Part shown: piece by piece, positions 6,839 through 16,768 of the stretch
Position numbering within the stretch: position 1 is the stretch's first letter
How the letters are laid out: each line of letters starts with the position of its first letter
Source: Streptomyces sp. RPA4-2
GTDB taxonomy: Bacteria > Actinomycetota > Actinomycetes > Streptomycetales > Streptomycetaceae
DNA length: 64,000 nucleotides
Reading direction: 5' to 3'
Assembly: GCF_012273515.2 (NCBI RefSeq)
Contig: NZ_CP050975.2
Span: 6,138,001-6,202,000, forward strand
Program-made: the position numbers and the translations under genes
The notes under the pieces: generated by a model
Told to the model about the DNA's origin: nothing
Databases searched by the model: none
The model's input: only the letters and a program-made list of their open reading frames with translations

Positions 6839-7450
6839 GTGTCAGGCGCGTCCGGTCGGGTGCTTGTTGTGGACGACAACAAGGTCATCCGGCAGCTGAT
6901 CAGGGTCAATCTCGAGCTGGAGGGCATCGAGGTCGTGACCGCGGCCGACGGTGTCGAATGCCTGGACGTGGTGCATCACGTGCGGCCCGATGTGGTGACC
7001 CTGGATGTGGTCATGCCCCGCCTCGACGGGTTGCGGACCGCCGCTCGCCTCCGTGCCGATCCGCGCACGCGGAACCTTCCTCTCGCCATCGTCAGCGCCT
7101 GCACTCAGTACGAGGTCGAGAGCGGGCTCGATGTGGGCGTCGACGCCTTTCTCGCCAAACCCTTCGAGCCTGCTGAACTCGTGCGCATCGTGCGGCAGTT
7201 GATGGAGCGGCGGGGGAGTCGGGGCGGCGAAGGCGGTGGTGACGACGACTGCGGGTCGCCCTTCCAAGGTGCCTTCCAGGGCGCGGACGAGGGAGAGGGC
7301 TTCGGTTCCGAAGGGTTCGGTACGGACGGTTTCCGTGCGGAGAGGTTCGGTACGGAGAGGCTCGGTGCCGCGGGGTTCGATGCCGAGAGGTTCGGCGCTG
7401 AGGGGTTCGGGGTCGACGAAGCCGAGCGCGCCGGCCGGTCCGGTCACTGA
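6839..7450 (+). CDS. Single-domain response regulator with repetitive C-terminal tail
   Basis: 203 residues from the GTG at 6839. The longer frame from 6716 adds a sequence unlike a receiver. The receiver occupies about residues 6-122: acidic pair in VLVVDDNK, phosphoacceptor Asp in VVTLDVVMPRLDG, a switch residue in the LAIVSA strand, and conserved Lys in FLAKPF. No DNA-binding output domain follows. The tail from about 154 is a degenerate repeat of G-F-G-x-E/D and R-F-G-x-E units. It probably acts by protein interaction, like CheY/DivK-type regulators. No histidine kinase gene is adjacent. Leftward is tRNA-Arg; nrtL follows 209 bp to the right. Confidence 0.88.
   Translation: MSGASGRVLVVDDNKVIRQLIRVNLELEGIEVVTAADGVECLDVVHHVRPDVVTLDVVMPRLDGLRTAARLRADPRTRNLPLAIVSACTQYEVESGLDVGVDAFLAKPFEPAELVRIVRQLMERRGSRGGEGGGDDDCGSPFQGAFQGADEGEGFGSEGFGTDGFRAERFGTERLGAAGFDAERFGAEGFGVDEAERAGRSGH
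7298..7420 (+). repeat. Degenerate tandem repeat encoding GFG/RFG-x-E units
   Basis: About ten imperfect units, mostly 12-18 bp, based on ggTTCGGTncGGAnaGG, encode the C-terminal tail of the response regulator. Units alternate between GFGxE, RFGTE and GFDAE. The pattern suggests growth by slippage. It lies entirely within the coding sequence and keeps frame. Confidence 0.7.
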
Positions 7451-7659
7451 CGACAGCCATTGACCCGTCGCACACCGTCGTACCCCGTCCCACCCCGTCA
7501 CCCATGGACCGCGGTCGTCAGTCGTCGAGTCACCCCTACGGGCGCAGGCCCGCTTAAGCCATCCCCGGAACCCCTACACCCCGCCGTACCCCGTCCACAT
7601 CGCGGACCTCCGGCCAAACCGACTCGCATACCCACCCCCTCCTCCCCTACGCTGGTCAC

Positions 7660-8907
7660 GTGACCCCCGTCGAGCTCTCCCGTACCGTGCTGCGCGCGGT
7701 GCGTCGTGCCGTGGACGCGGGTGAGCTGAGTGTGGCCGTGCCGGCGCGGGCGGTGGTGGCGCCGCCGGGGCCCGGTGGGTGCGGGGACTACGCCACGAAC
7801 ATCGCGTTGCAGCTGGCCCGCCCCGCCGGGCGCTCCGCGGTGCAGGTCGCCGAGATCCTGCTGCCCCACCTCGTCGGCACCGACGGTGTCGCCGACGTCG
7901 CGATCACCGGGCCCGGGTTTCTCAACATTCGCCTCGGTGGCGCGGACTCCGCCGTCGCATCCCTCGTACGGGAGATCGGGCGCGGTTCCTACGGTCATGG
8001 CGACGCGCTCGCCGGGCAGGTCGTCCCGCTCCGGATCCCGATGCCGTACGACATCCGTGCCGAGGTCGTCGCCGACGCGCTCGTACGGATCATCGCCACC
8101 CAGGGTGGCCAGGCCCTCGTGCAGCATGCCGAGCCGCCGCACGCTGAGCCGTCGCACGCCGGACTGCGGCACGCCGAGCCGTCGCACACCGGGCTGCGGC
8201 ACGCCAAGCTGCCGCACACGGATCCCTCCCACACAGACCTCTCCCACACAGACCTCTTCGACACGGTCCCTCCCACACGGACCCCCCAGGCGTCGCCCCT
8301 CCCACACCGACCTCCGGCCCGGCGGCCCCCGGCACCCCGAGGAACGCACCCCCTCACCCCCGCACCCAGCGCCCCCGCGCCCACCGCCCCCGGCGCCCTC
8401 ACCACCCCCGTAACCCTCCGCCCCGTCCCCGCCCCCGAAGACCCCACCCCTCTCGGCCCCGACGCCGCGCGCTGGGCGCTGCTGCACCCGGCCGGGCACG
8501 ACCGGCCGCGGATCGATGCCGGGCATCTTCTTCAGCGGGAGAGCAACCCGCTCTTCCGCGTCCGGTACGCACACGCCCGCACCCGGGCTCTCACCCGCAA
8601 CGCCGCCGCCCTCGGCTTCACCGGCACCCCCGGTGACGTCCCAGGGGCGGACGACCTGCTCGGCGCCCTCGCCGAGTACCCCCGTGCCCTGCGCGTCGCC
8701 GCGACCCATCGCGCCCCGGACCGCCTCGCCCGGCAGCTCGTCACCACCGCCGACGCCTTCCTCGCCCTCCAGCACCTGGTGCTGCCGCTCGGCGACGAGA
8801 AACCCTCGGCCGCCCACCGCGCCCGGCTCGCGCTCGCCGAAGCCACCGGGACGGTGCTGGCCGGCGGCCTGTCCCTGCTCGGCATCAGCGCCCCTGACTA
8901 TCTGTGA
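7660..8907 (+). CDS. nrtL: NrtL: ArgRS-related anticodon-binding protein without catalytic core
   Basis: 415 residues, GTG start. The N-terminal 140 residues match the arginyl-tRNA synthetase N-terminal (Add-1) domain: [29 protein letters not shown]. The C-terminal about 150 residues ([14 protein letters not shown], through [17 protein letters not shown]) match the ArgRS DALR anticodon-binding domain. Between them, instead of the Rossmann core with HIGH and KMSKS signatures, there is a His/Pro-rich repetitive linker of about 120 residues. It therefore cannot activate arginine by the normal mechanism. It may bind tRNA-Arg or act in regulation or quality control. It sits immediately upstream of lysA, a position I recall as conserved in Streptomyces. 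Confidence 0.85.
   Translation: MTPVELSRTVLRAVRRAVDAGELSVAVPARAVVAPPGPGGCGDYATNIALQLARPAGRSAVQVAEILLPHLVGTDGVADVAITGPGFLNIRLGGADSAVASLVREIGRGSYGHGDALAGQVVPLRIPMPYDIRAEVVADALVRIIATQGGQALVQHAEPPHAEPSHAGLRHAEPSHTGLRHAKLPHTDPSHTDLSHTDLFDTVPPTRTPQASPLPHRPPARRPPAPRGTHPLTPAPSAPAPTAPGALTTPVTLRPVPAPEDPTPLGPDAARWALLHPAGHDRPRIDAGHLLQRESNPLFRVRYAHARTRALTRNAAALGFTGTPGDVPGADDLLGALAEYPRALRVAATHRAPDRLARQLVTTADAFLALQHLVLPLGDEKPSAAHRARLALAEATGTVLAGGLSLLGISAPDYL
8124..8265 (+). repeat. Degenerate 12-15 bp repeats in the nrtL linker
   Basis: About ten imperfect units with His-x-x-Pro/Leu spacing (HAEP, HAGLR, HTDP, HTDL) encode the linker between the two ArgRS-like domains. Further downstream the linker becomes Pro-rich. 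The DNA units share cgnaC(A/G)C-type cores, suggesting expansion by slippage inside a dispensable linker. Confidence 0.65.
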
Positions 8908-8914
8908 GAGAAGA

Positions 8915-10306
8915 ATGAGCCGTTCCGCACACCCCGCCGGGCCCCGTCACGCCGATGTGCTGACGGAGGGGCACTACAGCGCCCCGCCCTCCGACCTCAA
9001 CGCCCTCGACCCCAAGGTCTGGGCCCACACCGTCACCCGTACCGACGACGGGGTCGTGACCGTCGGCGGTGTCGAAGTCACCACCCTCGCGGAGGAGTTC
9101 GGCACCCCCGCCTACTTCCTCGACGAGTCGGACTTCCGTGCGCGCGCCCGCGCCTGGCGCACCGCCTTCGGGCACGACGCCGACGTCTTCTACGCGGGGA
9201 AGGCGTTCCTCTCGCGGGCCGTCGTGCGGTGGCTGTACGAGGAGGGGCTGAACCTCGACGTCTGTTCGGGTGGTGAACTGGTCACCGCCCTCTCCGCCGG
9301 TATGCCCGCCGACCGCATCGCCTTCCACGGCAACAACAAGTCCGCCGAGGAGATCACCGCCGCCGTCCGCGCCGGCGTCGGGCGGATCGTCCTCGACTCC
9401 TTCCAGGAGATCGTGCGCGTCGCCCACATCGCCCACTCCCTCGGCACCCGGCAGCGCGTACAGATCCGGGTGACGGTCGGCGTGGAGGCGCACACGCACG
9501 AGTTCATCGCCACCGCCCACGAGGACCAGAAGTTCGGCATCGCCCTCGCCGACGGGCAGGCCGCGGAGGCCGTACGCCGTGCGCTCTCCCTCGACGGTCT
9601 CGAGCTGGTCGGGATCCACTCGCACATCGGCTCGCAGATCTTCGACATGGCCGGGTTCGAGGTCGCCGCCCGGCGCGTCGTGGCGCTGCTCGCGGCCGTC
9701 CGTGACGAGCACGGGGTCGAACTGCCCGAGATCGACCTCGGCGGCGGCCTCGGCATCGCGTACACCAGCGACGACGACCCCCGTGAGCCGCACGAGATCG
9801 CCAAGGCCCTCAGCGAGATCGTCAGCCGGGAGTGCGAGGCCGCGAAGCTGCGGACGCCCCGGATCTCGGTGGAGCCCGGGCGCGCCATCGTCGGGCCGAC
9901 CGCCTTCACGCTCTACGAGGTCGGCACGATCAAGCCGCTCGAAGGGCTGCGGACGTACGTCTCGGTGGACGGCGGCATGTCCGACAACATCCGCACCGCG
10001 CTGTACGACGCCGAGTACAGCGTCGCCCTGGTCTCGCGCACCTCCGACGCCGAGCCCATGCTCGTGCGCGTCGTCGGCAAGCACTGCGAGAGCGGTGACA
10101 TCGTCGTGAAGGACGCGTTCCTGCCCTCCGACCTGGCACCCGGCGACCTGCTCGCCGTTCCGGCCACCGGGGCCTACTGCCGGTCGATGGCCAGCAACTA
10201 CAACCACGCGCTGCGGCCGCCGGTCGTCGCGGTCAACGACGGCGAGGCGCGGGTCATCGTCCGGCGCGAGACGGAGGACGACCTGCTCCGGCTCGATGTG
10301 GGATGA
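8915..10306 (+). CDS. lysA: Diaminopimelate decarboxylase
   Basis: 463 residues. It catalyses the PLP-dependent decarboxylation of meso-diaminopimelate to L-lysine. The PLP lysine is Lys96 in FYAGKAF. The fold III decarboxylase signatures follow: [15 protein letters not shown], the HSHIGSQI metal/substrate region, [18 protein letters not shown] and CESGD near the C-terminus with GAYCRSM. The ATG at 8915 follows GAGAGAAG and lies 7 bp after the nrtL stop, so the two are probably cotranscribed. The longer upstream frame overlaps nrtL in another frame and is not used. Length is normal for actinobacteria. Confidence 0.96.
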   Translation: MSRSAHPAGPRHADVLTEGHYSAPPSDLNALDPKVWAHTVTRTDDGVVTVGGVEVTTLAEEFGTPAYFLDESDFRARARAWRTAFGHDADVFYAGKAFLSRAVVRWLYEEGLNLDVCSGGELVTALSAGMPADRIAFHGNNKSAEEITAAVRAGVGRIVLDSFQEIVRVAHIAHSLGTRQRVQIRVTVGVEAHTHEFIATAHEDQKFGIALADGQAAEAVRRALSLDGLELVGIHSHIGSQIFDMAGFEVAARRVVALLAAVRDEHGVELPEIDLGGGLGIAYTSDDDPREPHEIAKALSEIVSRECEAAKLRTPRISVEPGRAIVGPTAFTLYEVGTIKPLEGLRTYVSVDGGMSDNIRTALYDAEYSVALVSRTSDAEPMLVRVVGKHCESGDIVVKDAFLPSDLAPGDLLAVPATGAYCRSMASNYNHALRPPVVAVNDGEARVIVRRETEDDLLRLDVG

Positions 10307-10470
10307 CGGACGGCGGCCACCGGCGGTGTCCCGGCGGGCGGAGGAAGATCTCCGGTCCGTCGGCCCGGCAAGAATGAAATAGACATCTCACGATCCGGAC
10401 GAGGGACAGAAAGCCCCGTCCGGTGAGTGAGACTGGTCCCACCGTAGACGGTATGAGGAAACGAGGTCGG

Positions 10471-11772
10471 ATGATGCGTACGCGTCCGCTGAAGGTGGCG
10501 CTGCTGGGCTGTGGGGTTGTCGGCTCAGAGGTGGCTCGCATCATGACGACGCACGCCGACGACCTCGCCGCGCGCATCGGGGCCCCGGTCGAGCTGACCG
10601 GCGTCGCGGTGCGGCGGCCCTCCAAGGTCCGTGCGGGCATCGACCCCGCCCTGGTGACGACCGACGCCACCGCCCTGGTCAAACGCGGGGACATCGACGT
10701 CGTCGTGGAGGTCATCGGGGGGATCGAGCCCGCCCGCTCCCTCATCACGACCGCCTTCGAGCACGGTGCCTCCGTGGTGTCCGCCAACAAGGCGCTGCTC
10801 GCCCAGGACGGTGCCGCGCTGCACGCCGCCGCCGAGGAGCACGGCAGGGACCTCTACTACGAGGCCGCCGTCGCCGGTGCCATCCCCCTGATCCGCCCGC
10901 TGCGCGAGTCGCTGGCCGGCGACAAGATCAACCGCGTGATGGGGATCGTCAACGGGACCACGAACTTCATCCTCGACAAGATGGACTCCACGGGAGCGGG
11001 TTACCAGGAGGCCCTCGACGAGGCCACCGCGCTCGGGTACGCGGAAGCCGACCCGACCGCCGACGTCGAGGGTTTCGACGCCGCCGCGAAGGCCGCCATC
11101 CTCGCCGGAATCGCCTTCCACACGCGGGTGCGTCTCGACGATGTCTACCGCGAGGGCATGAACGAGGTCACCTCCGCCGACTTCGCCTCGGCCAAGGCGA
11201 TGGGCTGCACCATCAAACTGCTTGCCATCTGCGAGCGGGCCGCGGACGGGGGCTCGGTGACGGCGCGCGTGCACCCGGCGATGATTCCGCTGAGCCACCC
11301 CCTCGCCTCCGTGCGCGGCGCGTACAACGCCGTGTTCGTCGAGTCGGACGCCGCCGGTCAGCTCATGTTCTACGGGCCGGGCGCCGGCGGCGCGCCGACC
11401 GCTTCCGCCGTCCTCGGTGACCTCGTCGCCGTCTGCCGCAACAAGCTCAACGGCGCGACCGGCCCCGGCGACTCCGCGTACACCCAGCTGCCCGTGAGCT
11501 CCATGGGCGAGGTCGTCACGCGCTACCACATCAGCCTCGACGTGGCCGACAAACCGGGTGTTCTCGCCCAGGTGGCCACGGTCTTCGCCGAGCACGGCGT
11601 CTCGATCGATACGGTTCGCCAGCAGGGCCGGCAGGACGGAGGCGGCGAGGCCTCCCTCGTCGTGGTCACCCACCGTGCGTCCGACGCGTCCCTGAACGGG
11701 ACCGTCGAGGCGCTGCGCAGCCTCGACACCGTGCGGGGTGTCGCCAGCATCATGCGGGTTGAAGGAGAGTAA
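10471..11772 (+). CDS. hom: Homoserine dehydrogenase
   Basis: 433 residues from the ATG at 10471 (MMRTRPLKV). The longer frame from 10423 lacks a good ribosome-binding site. It reduces aspartate semialdehyde to homoserine at the branch to threonine and methionine. The Rossmann motif is LLGCGVVGSEV at about residues 12-22. Substrate-domain signatures are NGTTNFIL and the catalytic region GYAEADPTADVEGFDAAAK. A C-terminal ACT domain (about 353-430: HISLDVADKPGVLAQVA) is the usual site of threonine feedback. It lies 164 bp after lysA and 6 bp before thrC. Confidence 0.96.
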   Translation: MMRTRPLKVALLGCGVVGSEVARIMTTHADDLAARIGAPVELTGVAVRRPSKVRAGIDPALVTTDATALVKRGDIDVVVEVIGGIEPARSLITTAFEHGASVVSANKALLAQDGAALHAAAEEHGRDLYYEAAVAGAIPLIRPLRESLAGDKINRVMGIVNGTTNFILDKMDSTGAGYQEALDEATALGYAEADPTADVEGFDAAAKAAILAGIAFHTRVRLDDVYREGMNEVTSADFASAKAMGCTIKLLAICERAADGGSVTARVHPAMIPLSHPLASVRGAYNAVFVESDAAGQLMFYGPGAGGAPTASAVLGDLVAVCRNKLNGATGPGDSAYTQLPVSSMGEVVTRYHISLDVADKPGVLAQVATVFAEHGVSIDTVRQQGRQDGGGEASLVVVTHRASDASLNGTVEALRSLDTVRGVASIMRVEGE

Positions 11773-11778
11773 CCAGCA

Positions 11779-12837
11779 ATGACCCACCAATGGCGCGGAA
11801 TCATCGAGGAGTACCGGGACCGGCTTCCGGTGTCCGAGAACACGCCGGTCGTGACGCTCCGTGAGGGCGGTACGCCGCTCGTGCCCGCGCAGGTGCTCTC
11901 CGAGCGCACGGGCTGCGACGTCCACCTCAAGGTGGAGGGTGCGAATCCGACCGGGTCCTTCAAGGACCGCGGTATGACCATGGCCATCACGCGGGCGAAG
12001 GAGGAGGGCGCCAAGGCCGTCATCTGCGCCTCCACCGGCAACACGTCGGCCTCCGCCGCGGCCTACGCGGTGCGGGCCGGGATGGTCTGTGCCGTCCTCG
12101 TGCCGCGGGGCAAGATCGCGCTCGGCAAGATGGGGCAGGCCCTCATCCACGGCGCGAAGATCCTCCAGGTCGACGGGAACTTCGACGACTGCCTCACGCT
12201 CGCGCGCTCGCTGTCCGACAACTACCCGGTGGCGCTGGTCAATTCGGTCAATCCGGTGCGCATCGAGGGCCAGAAGACCGCGGCCTTCGAGATCGTGGAC
12301 ATGCTCGGCGACGCGCCCGACATCCATGTCCTGCCGGTGGGCAACGCGGGCAACATCACGGCGTACTGGAAGGGCTACACCGAGTACGCCACCGACGGCA
12401 TCGCCGCCCGGACCCCGCGCATGTGGGGTTTCCAGGCCTCCGGTTCCGCGCCCATCGTGCGCGGTGAGGTGGTCAAGGACCCCTCGACCATCGCCACCGC
12501 GATCCGCATCGGCAACCCGGCCTCGTGGCAGTTCGCGCTGGCCGCGCGGGACGAGTCGGGCGGCTTCATCGACGAGGTGACGGACCGTGAGATCCTGCGT
12601 GCCTACCGGCTGTTGGCCGCGCAGGAGGGTGTCTTCGTCGAGCCGGCGTCCGCCGCGTCCGTCGCCGGCCTGCTGAAGGCCGCCGAGCAGGGCAAGGTCG
12701 ACCCCGGCCAGCGGATCGTCTGCACGGTCACCGGGAACGGGCTCAAGGATCCGGACTGGGCCGTCGCCGGCGCCCCGCAGCCCGTCACCGTCCCGGTGGA
12801 CGCGGCCACGGCGGCGGAGCGGCTCGGGCTGGCGTAA
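11779..12837 (+). CDS. thrC: Threonine synthase
   Basis: 352 residues. It converts O-phosphohomoserine to threonine with PLP. The PLP lysine is Lys62 in [18 protein letters not shown] and PVGNAGNI are the phosphate and cofactor loops, and [10 protein letters not shown] is near the C-terminus. This is the short monomeric class typical of actinobacteria. It starts 6 bp after hom with GAAGGAGAG before the ATG, so hom-thrC form one unit. The kinase gene thrB follows after a 421-bp gap and probably has its own promoter. Confidence 0.96.
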   Translation: MTHQWRGIIEEYRDRLPVSENTPVVTLREGGTPLVPAQVLSERTGCDVHLKVEGANPTGSFKDRGMTMAITRAKEEGAKAVICASTGNTSASAAAYAVRAGMVCAVLVPRGKIALGKMGQALIHGAKILQVDGNFDDCLTLARSLSDNYPVALVNSVNPVRIEGQKTAAFEIVDMLGDAPDIHVLPVGNAGNITAYWKGYTEYATDGIAARTPRMWGFQASGSAPIVRGEVVKDPSTIATAIRIGNPASWQFALAARDESGGFIDEVTDREILRAYRLLAAQEGVFVEPASAASVAGLLKAAEQGKVDPGQRIVCTVTGNGLKDPDWAVAGAPQPVTVPVDAATAAERLGLA

Positions 12838-13258
12838 AGCCGCCTGGCGCGAACCCGCCGCCGCCCCGTGGGAGTCCCTGAGCGGGAGGCTCCGGGGGCT
12901 CCCGGGGCCTCCAGGAGTGCGTAGGGGCGCGTCGGAGCTCTTCGGTGGCGGGTTGAAAGTGCCGGAAAGCGGTGGAAAGCGTCACCCGCCGCGACCGGCC
13001 CCGGCGCAATCCGGCGGGGGGTGCACGGGGGGCTTACGACACGCATCGTGCGCCTCCTGTGCGCCCTATGTCGCCACAGAACCTTCCTTCGATAGGCTGT
13101 ACCGAACCCGCCCGCCGCATATGCCGCGGTGCCGCGCCGTCCTTGCGGCCTCCGGGTCTTTTCGTAGGCATCGCAACCCGTCGCAGTTCCTCGCAGCAGT
13201 TCACCGCAGTTCATCGAGAATCTCGCACATCACGCAGCTCAAGGAGAGTCATCGAGCG
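12838..13258. other. Intergenic region thrC-thrB, terminator-like hairpin and probable thrB promoter
   Basis: 421 bp without a convincing gene. The frame extending thrB upstream has poor codon bias and no ribosome-binding site. CGGGAG and CTCCCG arms near 12880-12904 form a hairpin after thrC. Around 13085-13100, CTTCGATAGGCTGTA resembles a -10 region. CGCAGTTC-type repeats occur at about 13180-13212 in the thrB leader. Confidence 0.45.
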
Positions 13259-14188
13259 ATGGCCGGTCCAGCGTTCCGCGCCGCCGCCGTCCGGGTGCGC
13301 GTCCCCGCCACCAGCGCCAATCTCGGGCCGGGCTTCGACGCCTTCGGCCTGTCACTGGGGCTGTACGACGACGTGGTCGTCCGGGTGGCCGACTCCGGGC
13401 TGCACATCGACATCGCGGGTGAGGGCAGCGAGACGCTGCCGCGCGACGAGAGTCACCTCCTCGTACGCTCCCTGCGCACCGCCTTCGACCTGCTGGGCGG
13501 ACAGCCGCGCGGCCTCGAGATCGTCTGCGCCAACCGCATTCCGCACGGACGGGGTCTCGGTTCCTCCTCGGCCGCCATCTGCGCCGGAATCGTCGCCGCG
13601 CGTGCCGTGACCATAGGCGGCGACAGCAGGCTCGACGACTCCGCGCTGCTGGAACTCGCCACCGAGATCGAAGGGCATCCCGACAATGTCGCGGCCTGCC
13701 TGCTCGGTGGTTTCACGCTCTCCTGGATGGAGGCCGGAGCCGCGCGGGCGATCCGGATGGAACCCGCCGATTCCATCGTTCCGGTGGTTTTCGTACCGGG
13801 AAAGCCGGTGCTCACCGAGACCGCGCGCGGTCTGCTGCCACGCACCGTCCCGCACGTCGACGCCGCCACGAACGCGGGCCGCGCCGCACTGCTCGTCGAG
13901 GCCCTCACCAGGCGCCCCGAGCTGCTGCTGCCCGCCACCGAGGACCGTCTGCACCAGGAGTACCGCGCCCCGGCGATGCCGGAGAGCGCCGCACTGGTGG
14001 AGCGGCTGCGGGCCGACGGCATTCCCGCGGTGATCTCCGGCGCGGGCCCCACGGTCCTCGCGCTCGCCGACGGGGAATCGGCCGACAAAGTCGCTGACCT
14101 CGCAGGTCAGGGCTGGGCCGCCAATCGACTGGACCTCGACGCCACGGGGGCGAGCGTGCTGCCTCTCGCGCCGACGGGCGTCCATTAA
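13259..14188 (+). CDS. thrB: Homoserine kinase
   Basis: 309 residues from the ATG at 13259, preceded by AAGGAGAG with a spacer of about 11 nt. It phosphorylates homoserine for ThrC. It is a GHMP-family kinase: the N-terminal VPATSANLGPGFDAFG is the family start motif, and the ATP-binding motif is PHGRGLGSSSAAI at about residue 100. A C-terminal glycine-rich loop, AVISGAGPTVLA, lies near 260. Length is normal. It completes the hom-thrC-thrB pathway and is separated from rho by a 388-bp leader. Confidence 0.95.
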   Translation: MAGPAFRAAAVRVRVPATSANLGPGFDAFGLSLGLYDDVVVRVADSGLHIDIAGEGSETLPRDESHLLVRSLRTAFDLLGGQPRGLEIVCANRIPHGRGLGSSSAAICAGIVAARAVTIGGDSRLDDSALLELATEIEGHPDNVAACLLGGFTLSWMEAGAARAIRMEPADSIVPVVFVPGKPVLTETARGLLPRTVPHVDAATNAGRAALLVEALTRRPELLLPATEDRLHQEYRAPAMPESAALVERLRADGIPAVISGAGPTVLALADGESADKVADLAGQGWAANRLDLDATGASVLPLAPTGVH

Positions 14189-14576
14189 AAGCGCGCGGTT
14201 GCCGGATTTCGAGAGGGGGAATGTTTGTTGGATCCGGTAGTGTTAACCTCAAGTCTGCACCCGACCCCACCATGGCGAGGTGCATCGTGTCCCCGTCCGG
14301 GACAACCTTTCTTCCGGGAGCCTCCCAAACTGCTTTGTGCCATGCATTGGGTGCTATGCGCTGAGCAGTGCTGAGCACGCTCCGGAACCGGCGTGACCGT
14401 GCCGATGACACCGCAATTCAGTGCCACGGCTCCGGAATCGTCATCACCAGATATGTCTTCCGCCGCTTTGGCGGACCACCGCCCCGGCGCGGTCCACACC
14501 ACAAGGACCAAAGCCGGACAGCACAACCGGTCGCCGAGCCAGACAGGCCGACGTCCGCTCCAGGGAAGGACCCTTC
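14189..14576. other. Long leader/promoter region of rho
   Basis: 388 bp between thrB and rho. No gene is supported; frames reading into rho from upstream have weak codon bias. It is less GC-rich at 14215-14245 (TTTGTTGGATCC, then TAGTGTTAACC), a plausible promoter. The following C-rich stretch to 14350 would be leader RNA. Rho genes commonly have long leaders used for autogenous control; here that is inference. Confidence 0.45.
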
Positions 14577-16652
14577 GTGAGCGACACCACCGATCTGATG
14601 GGCGCGCGTGTCGAGGAGACCGCTGCCGCGCCCGCCACGGACGCCTCTGCCGCGCCTGCCTCCGGTGCCGGCTCCCGGCGGCGCCGCGGTACCGGCCTCG
14701 ACGGCATGGTGCTGGCCGAGCTTCAGCAGGTCGCGTCCGGCCTCGGCATCAGGGGCACCGCGCGGATGCGCAAGAGCCAGCTGATCGAGGTCATCAAGGA
14801 GGCGCAGGCGGGCGGTGCCCCGGCGCAGGCCGCCGACACCGCCGCCGAGGCCAAGCCGAAGCGCCGGGCCACCTCCAAGGCCCGTACCGGCGACGAGGCC
14901 ACCGCGGCCGAGACGAAGGCCGAGAAGGCCGCCGAGAAGGCCGTGGCCCAGCAGCAGATCGAGATCCCCGGCCAGCCCGCCGGAGGCCCCTCCCGCGCGA
15001 GCGAGGCCGAGCGTGACGACGCCCCCGCCGTGGAGCGCCGCCGCCGTCGCGCCGTCGCCGAGGCGGGCAGCCCCGAGACGGTCGCCGTCGAGGCGAAGAG
15101 CGAGCCGAAGGCCGACACGGCCGGCGAGGCCAAGGGTGACGCCGGCGACGGCGCCGACGGCCGCCAGGGCCGCCGTGACCGCCGGGACCGCGGCGAGCGC
15201 GGTGACCGCGAGCGTGGCGGACGTGAGCGCGACCGCCGCGGCGGCAAGGGCGACGAGCAGCAGCAGGGCCAGGCCGGCGGCGGACAGCAGCGCCCGGAGC
15301 GCCAGGACCGACAGGACCGTCAGGATCGTCAGCAGCAGCAGGGCGGCGGCCGTCAGGACCGTCAGGACCGCCAGCCGCGTGACAACGGCCCGCAGGACGA
15401 CGACGACTTCGACGGTGGCCGTCGCGGCCGTCGCGGCCGTTACCGCGACCGCCGTGGCCGTCGTGGCCGCGACGAGTTCGCGACCAGCGAGCCGCAGCTC
15501 GCGGACGACGACGTCCTGATCCCCGTCGCGGGCATCCTGGACATCCTCGACAACTACGCGTTCATCCGCACCTCGGGCTACCTGCCGGGTCCGAACGACG
15601 TGTACGTCTCGCTGGCCCAGGTCCGCAAGAACGGCCTGCGCAAGGGTGACCACGTCACCGGCGCCGTGCGTCAGCCCAAGGACGGCGAGCGCCGCGAGAA
15701 GTTCAACGCGCTGGTCCGCCTGGACTCGACCAACGGCATGGCCCCCGACTCGGGGCGCGGGCGCCCGGAGTTCAACAAGCTGACGCCGCTCTACCCGCAG
15801 GACCGGCTCCGCCTGGAGACCGACCCGGGCGTGCTGACGACCCGGATCATCGACCTCGTCGCGCCGATCGGCAAGGGCCAGCGCGGTCTGATCGTGGCCC
15901 CGCCGAAGACCGGCAAGACCATGATCATGCAGGCGATCGCCAACGCGATCACGCACAACAACCCCGAGTGCCACCTGATGGTCGTCCTGGTCGACGAGCG
16001 TCCGGAAGAGGTCACCGACATGCAGCGGTCGGTCAAGGGCGAGGTCATCTCCTCGACCTTCGACCGCCCGGCCGAGGACCACACCACGGTCGCCGAGCTC
16101 GCCATCGAGCGCGCCAAGCGTCTGGTGGAGCTGGGTCACGACGTCGTCGTGCTGCTCGACTCGATCACGCGTCTGGGCCGTGCGTACAACCTCGCCGCCC
16201 CTGCCTCCGGCCGCATCCTGTCCGGTGGTGTCGACTCGACCGCGCTCTACCCGCCGAAGCGCTTCTTCGGTGCCGCGCGCAACATCGAGGACGGCGGCTC
16301 GCTGACCATCCTGGCCACCGCGCTCGTCGACACCGGCTCGCGCATGGACGAGGTCATCTTCGAGGAGTTCAAGGGCACCGGCAACGCCGAGCTCAAGCTC
16401 GACCGGAAGCTCGCCGACAAGCGTGTCTTCCCGGCGGTGGACGTGGACGCGTCCGGTACCCGTAAGGAAGAGCTGCTGCTCGGCAGCGACGAGCTCGCCA
16501 TCACCTGGAAGCTGCGTCGCGTGCTCCACGCGCTCGACCAGCAGCAGGCGATCGAGCTGCTGCTCGACAAGATGAAGCAGACGAAGTCGAACGCGGAGTT
16601 CCTTCTGCAGATCCAGAAGACGACGCCGTCGCCGGGCAACGGCAACGACTGA
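14577..16652 (+). CDS. rho: Transcription termination factor Rho, long actinobacterial form
   Basis: 691 residues from the GTG at 14577 (VSDTTDLMG), with AGGGAAGGA upstream. It is the hexameric RNA-dependent ATPase that terminates transcription. A Rho-N-like helical region ([25 protein letters not shown]) lies at about 45-75. It is split from the RNA-binding cold-shock-like domain ([27 protein letters not shown], about 317-345) by about 230 residues rich in Arg, Asp, Gly and Gln. Walker A is APPKTGKT with Lys447. [14 protein letters not shown] and the Q/R-loop regions are intact. The polar insert is typical of high-GC Rho proteins and may add RNA binding. Confidence 0.97.
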   Translation: MSDTTDLMGARVEETAAAPATDASAAPASGAGSRRRRGTGLDGMVLAELQQVASGLGIRGTARMRKSQLIEVIKEAQAGGAPAQAADTAAEAKPKRRATSKARTGDEATAAETKAEKAAEKAVAQQQIEIPGQPAGGPSRASEAERDDAPAVERRRRRAVAEAGSPETVAVEAKSEPKADTAGEAKGDAGDGADGRQGRRDRRDRGERGDRERGGRERDRRGGKGDEQQQGQAGGGQQRPERQDRQDRQDRQQQQGGGRQDRQDRQPRDNGPQDDDDFDGGRRGRRGRYRDRRGRRGRDEFATSEPQLADDDVLIPVAGILDILDNYAFIRTSGYLPGPNDVYVSLAQVRKNGLRKGDHVTGAVRQPKDGERREKFNALVRLDSTNGMAPDSGRGRPEFNKLTPLYPQDRLRLETDPGVLTTRIIDLVAPIGKGQRGLIVAPPKTGKTMIMQAIANAITHNNPECHLMVVLVDERPEEVTDMQRSVKGEVISSTFDRPAEDHTTVAELAIERAKRLVELGHDVVVLLDSITRLGRAYNLAAPASGRILSGGVDSTALYPPKRFFGAARNIEDGGSLTILATALVDTGSRMDEVIFEEFKGTGNAELKLDRKLADKRVFPAVDVDASGTRKEELLLGSDELAITWKLRRVLHALDQQQAIELLLDKMKQTKSNAEFLLQIQKTTPSPGNGND

Positions 16653-16668
16653 CCCTCGCACGTCTGAG

Positions 16669-16705
16669 ACAAAGGGCCGCCCCCGATCCGGGGGCGGCCC
16701 TTTGT
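16669..16705 (+). terminator. Terminator after rho
   Basis: Perfect 17-bp stem (16669-16685 with 16689-16705) around a 3-base loop, 17 bp after the rho stop. The ascending side begins ACAAAGGG and the descending side ends CCCTTTGT, so the transcript has a short U-run at the stem base. Strong intrinsic terminator. Confidence 0.85.
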
Positions 16706-16768
16706 GCTGTCCGGCACGCGTGTACGATCGCGCCTTCTCGCAACAGATAGGTCTCAGGGGGGACTTGA

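Noticed and set aside
12917..13258. N-terminal extension of thrB by about 114 codons
   Set aside because: Arg/Pro/His-rich with weak third-position GC; homoserine kinase begins at the VPATSANLGPG domain and the ATG at 13259 has its own AAGGAGAG.
14421..14576. N-terminal extension of rho by 52 codons
   Set aside because: No ribosome-binding site at that start; the GTG at 14577 has AGGGAAGGA and matches the usual start of actinobacterial Rho.
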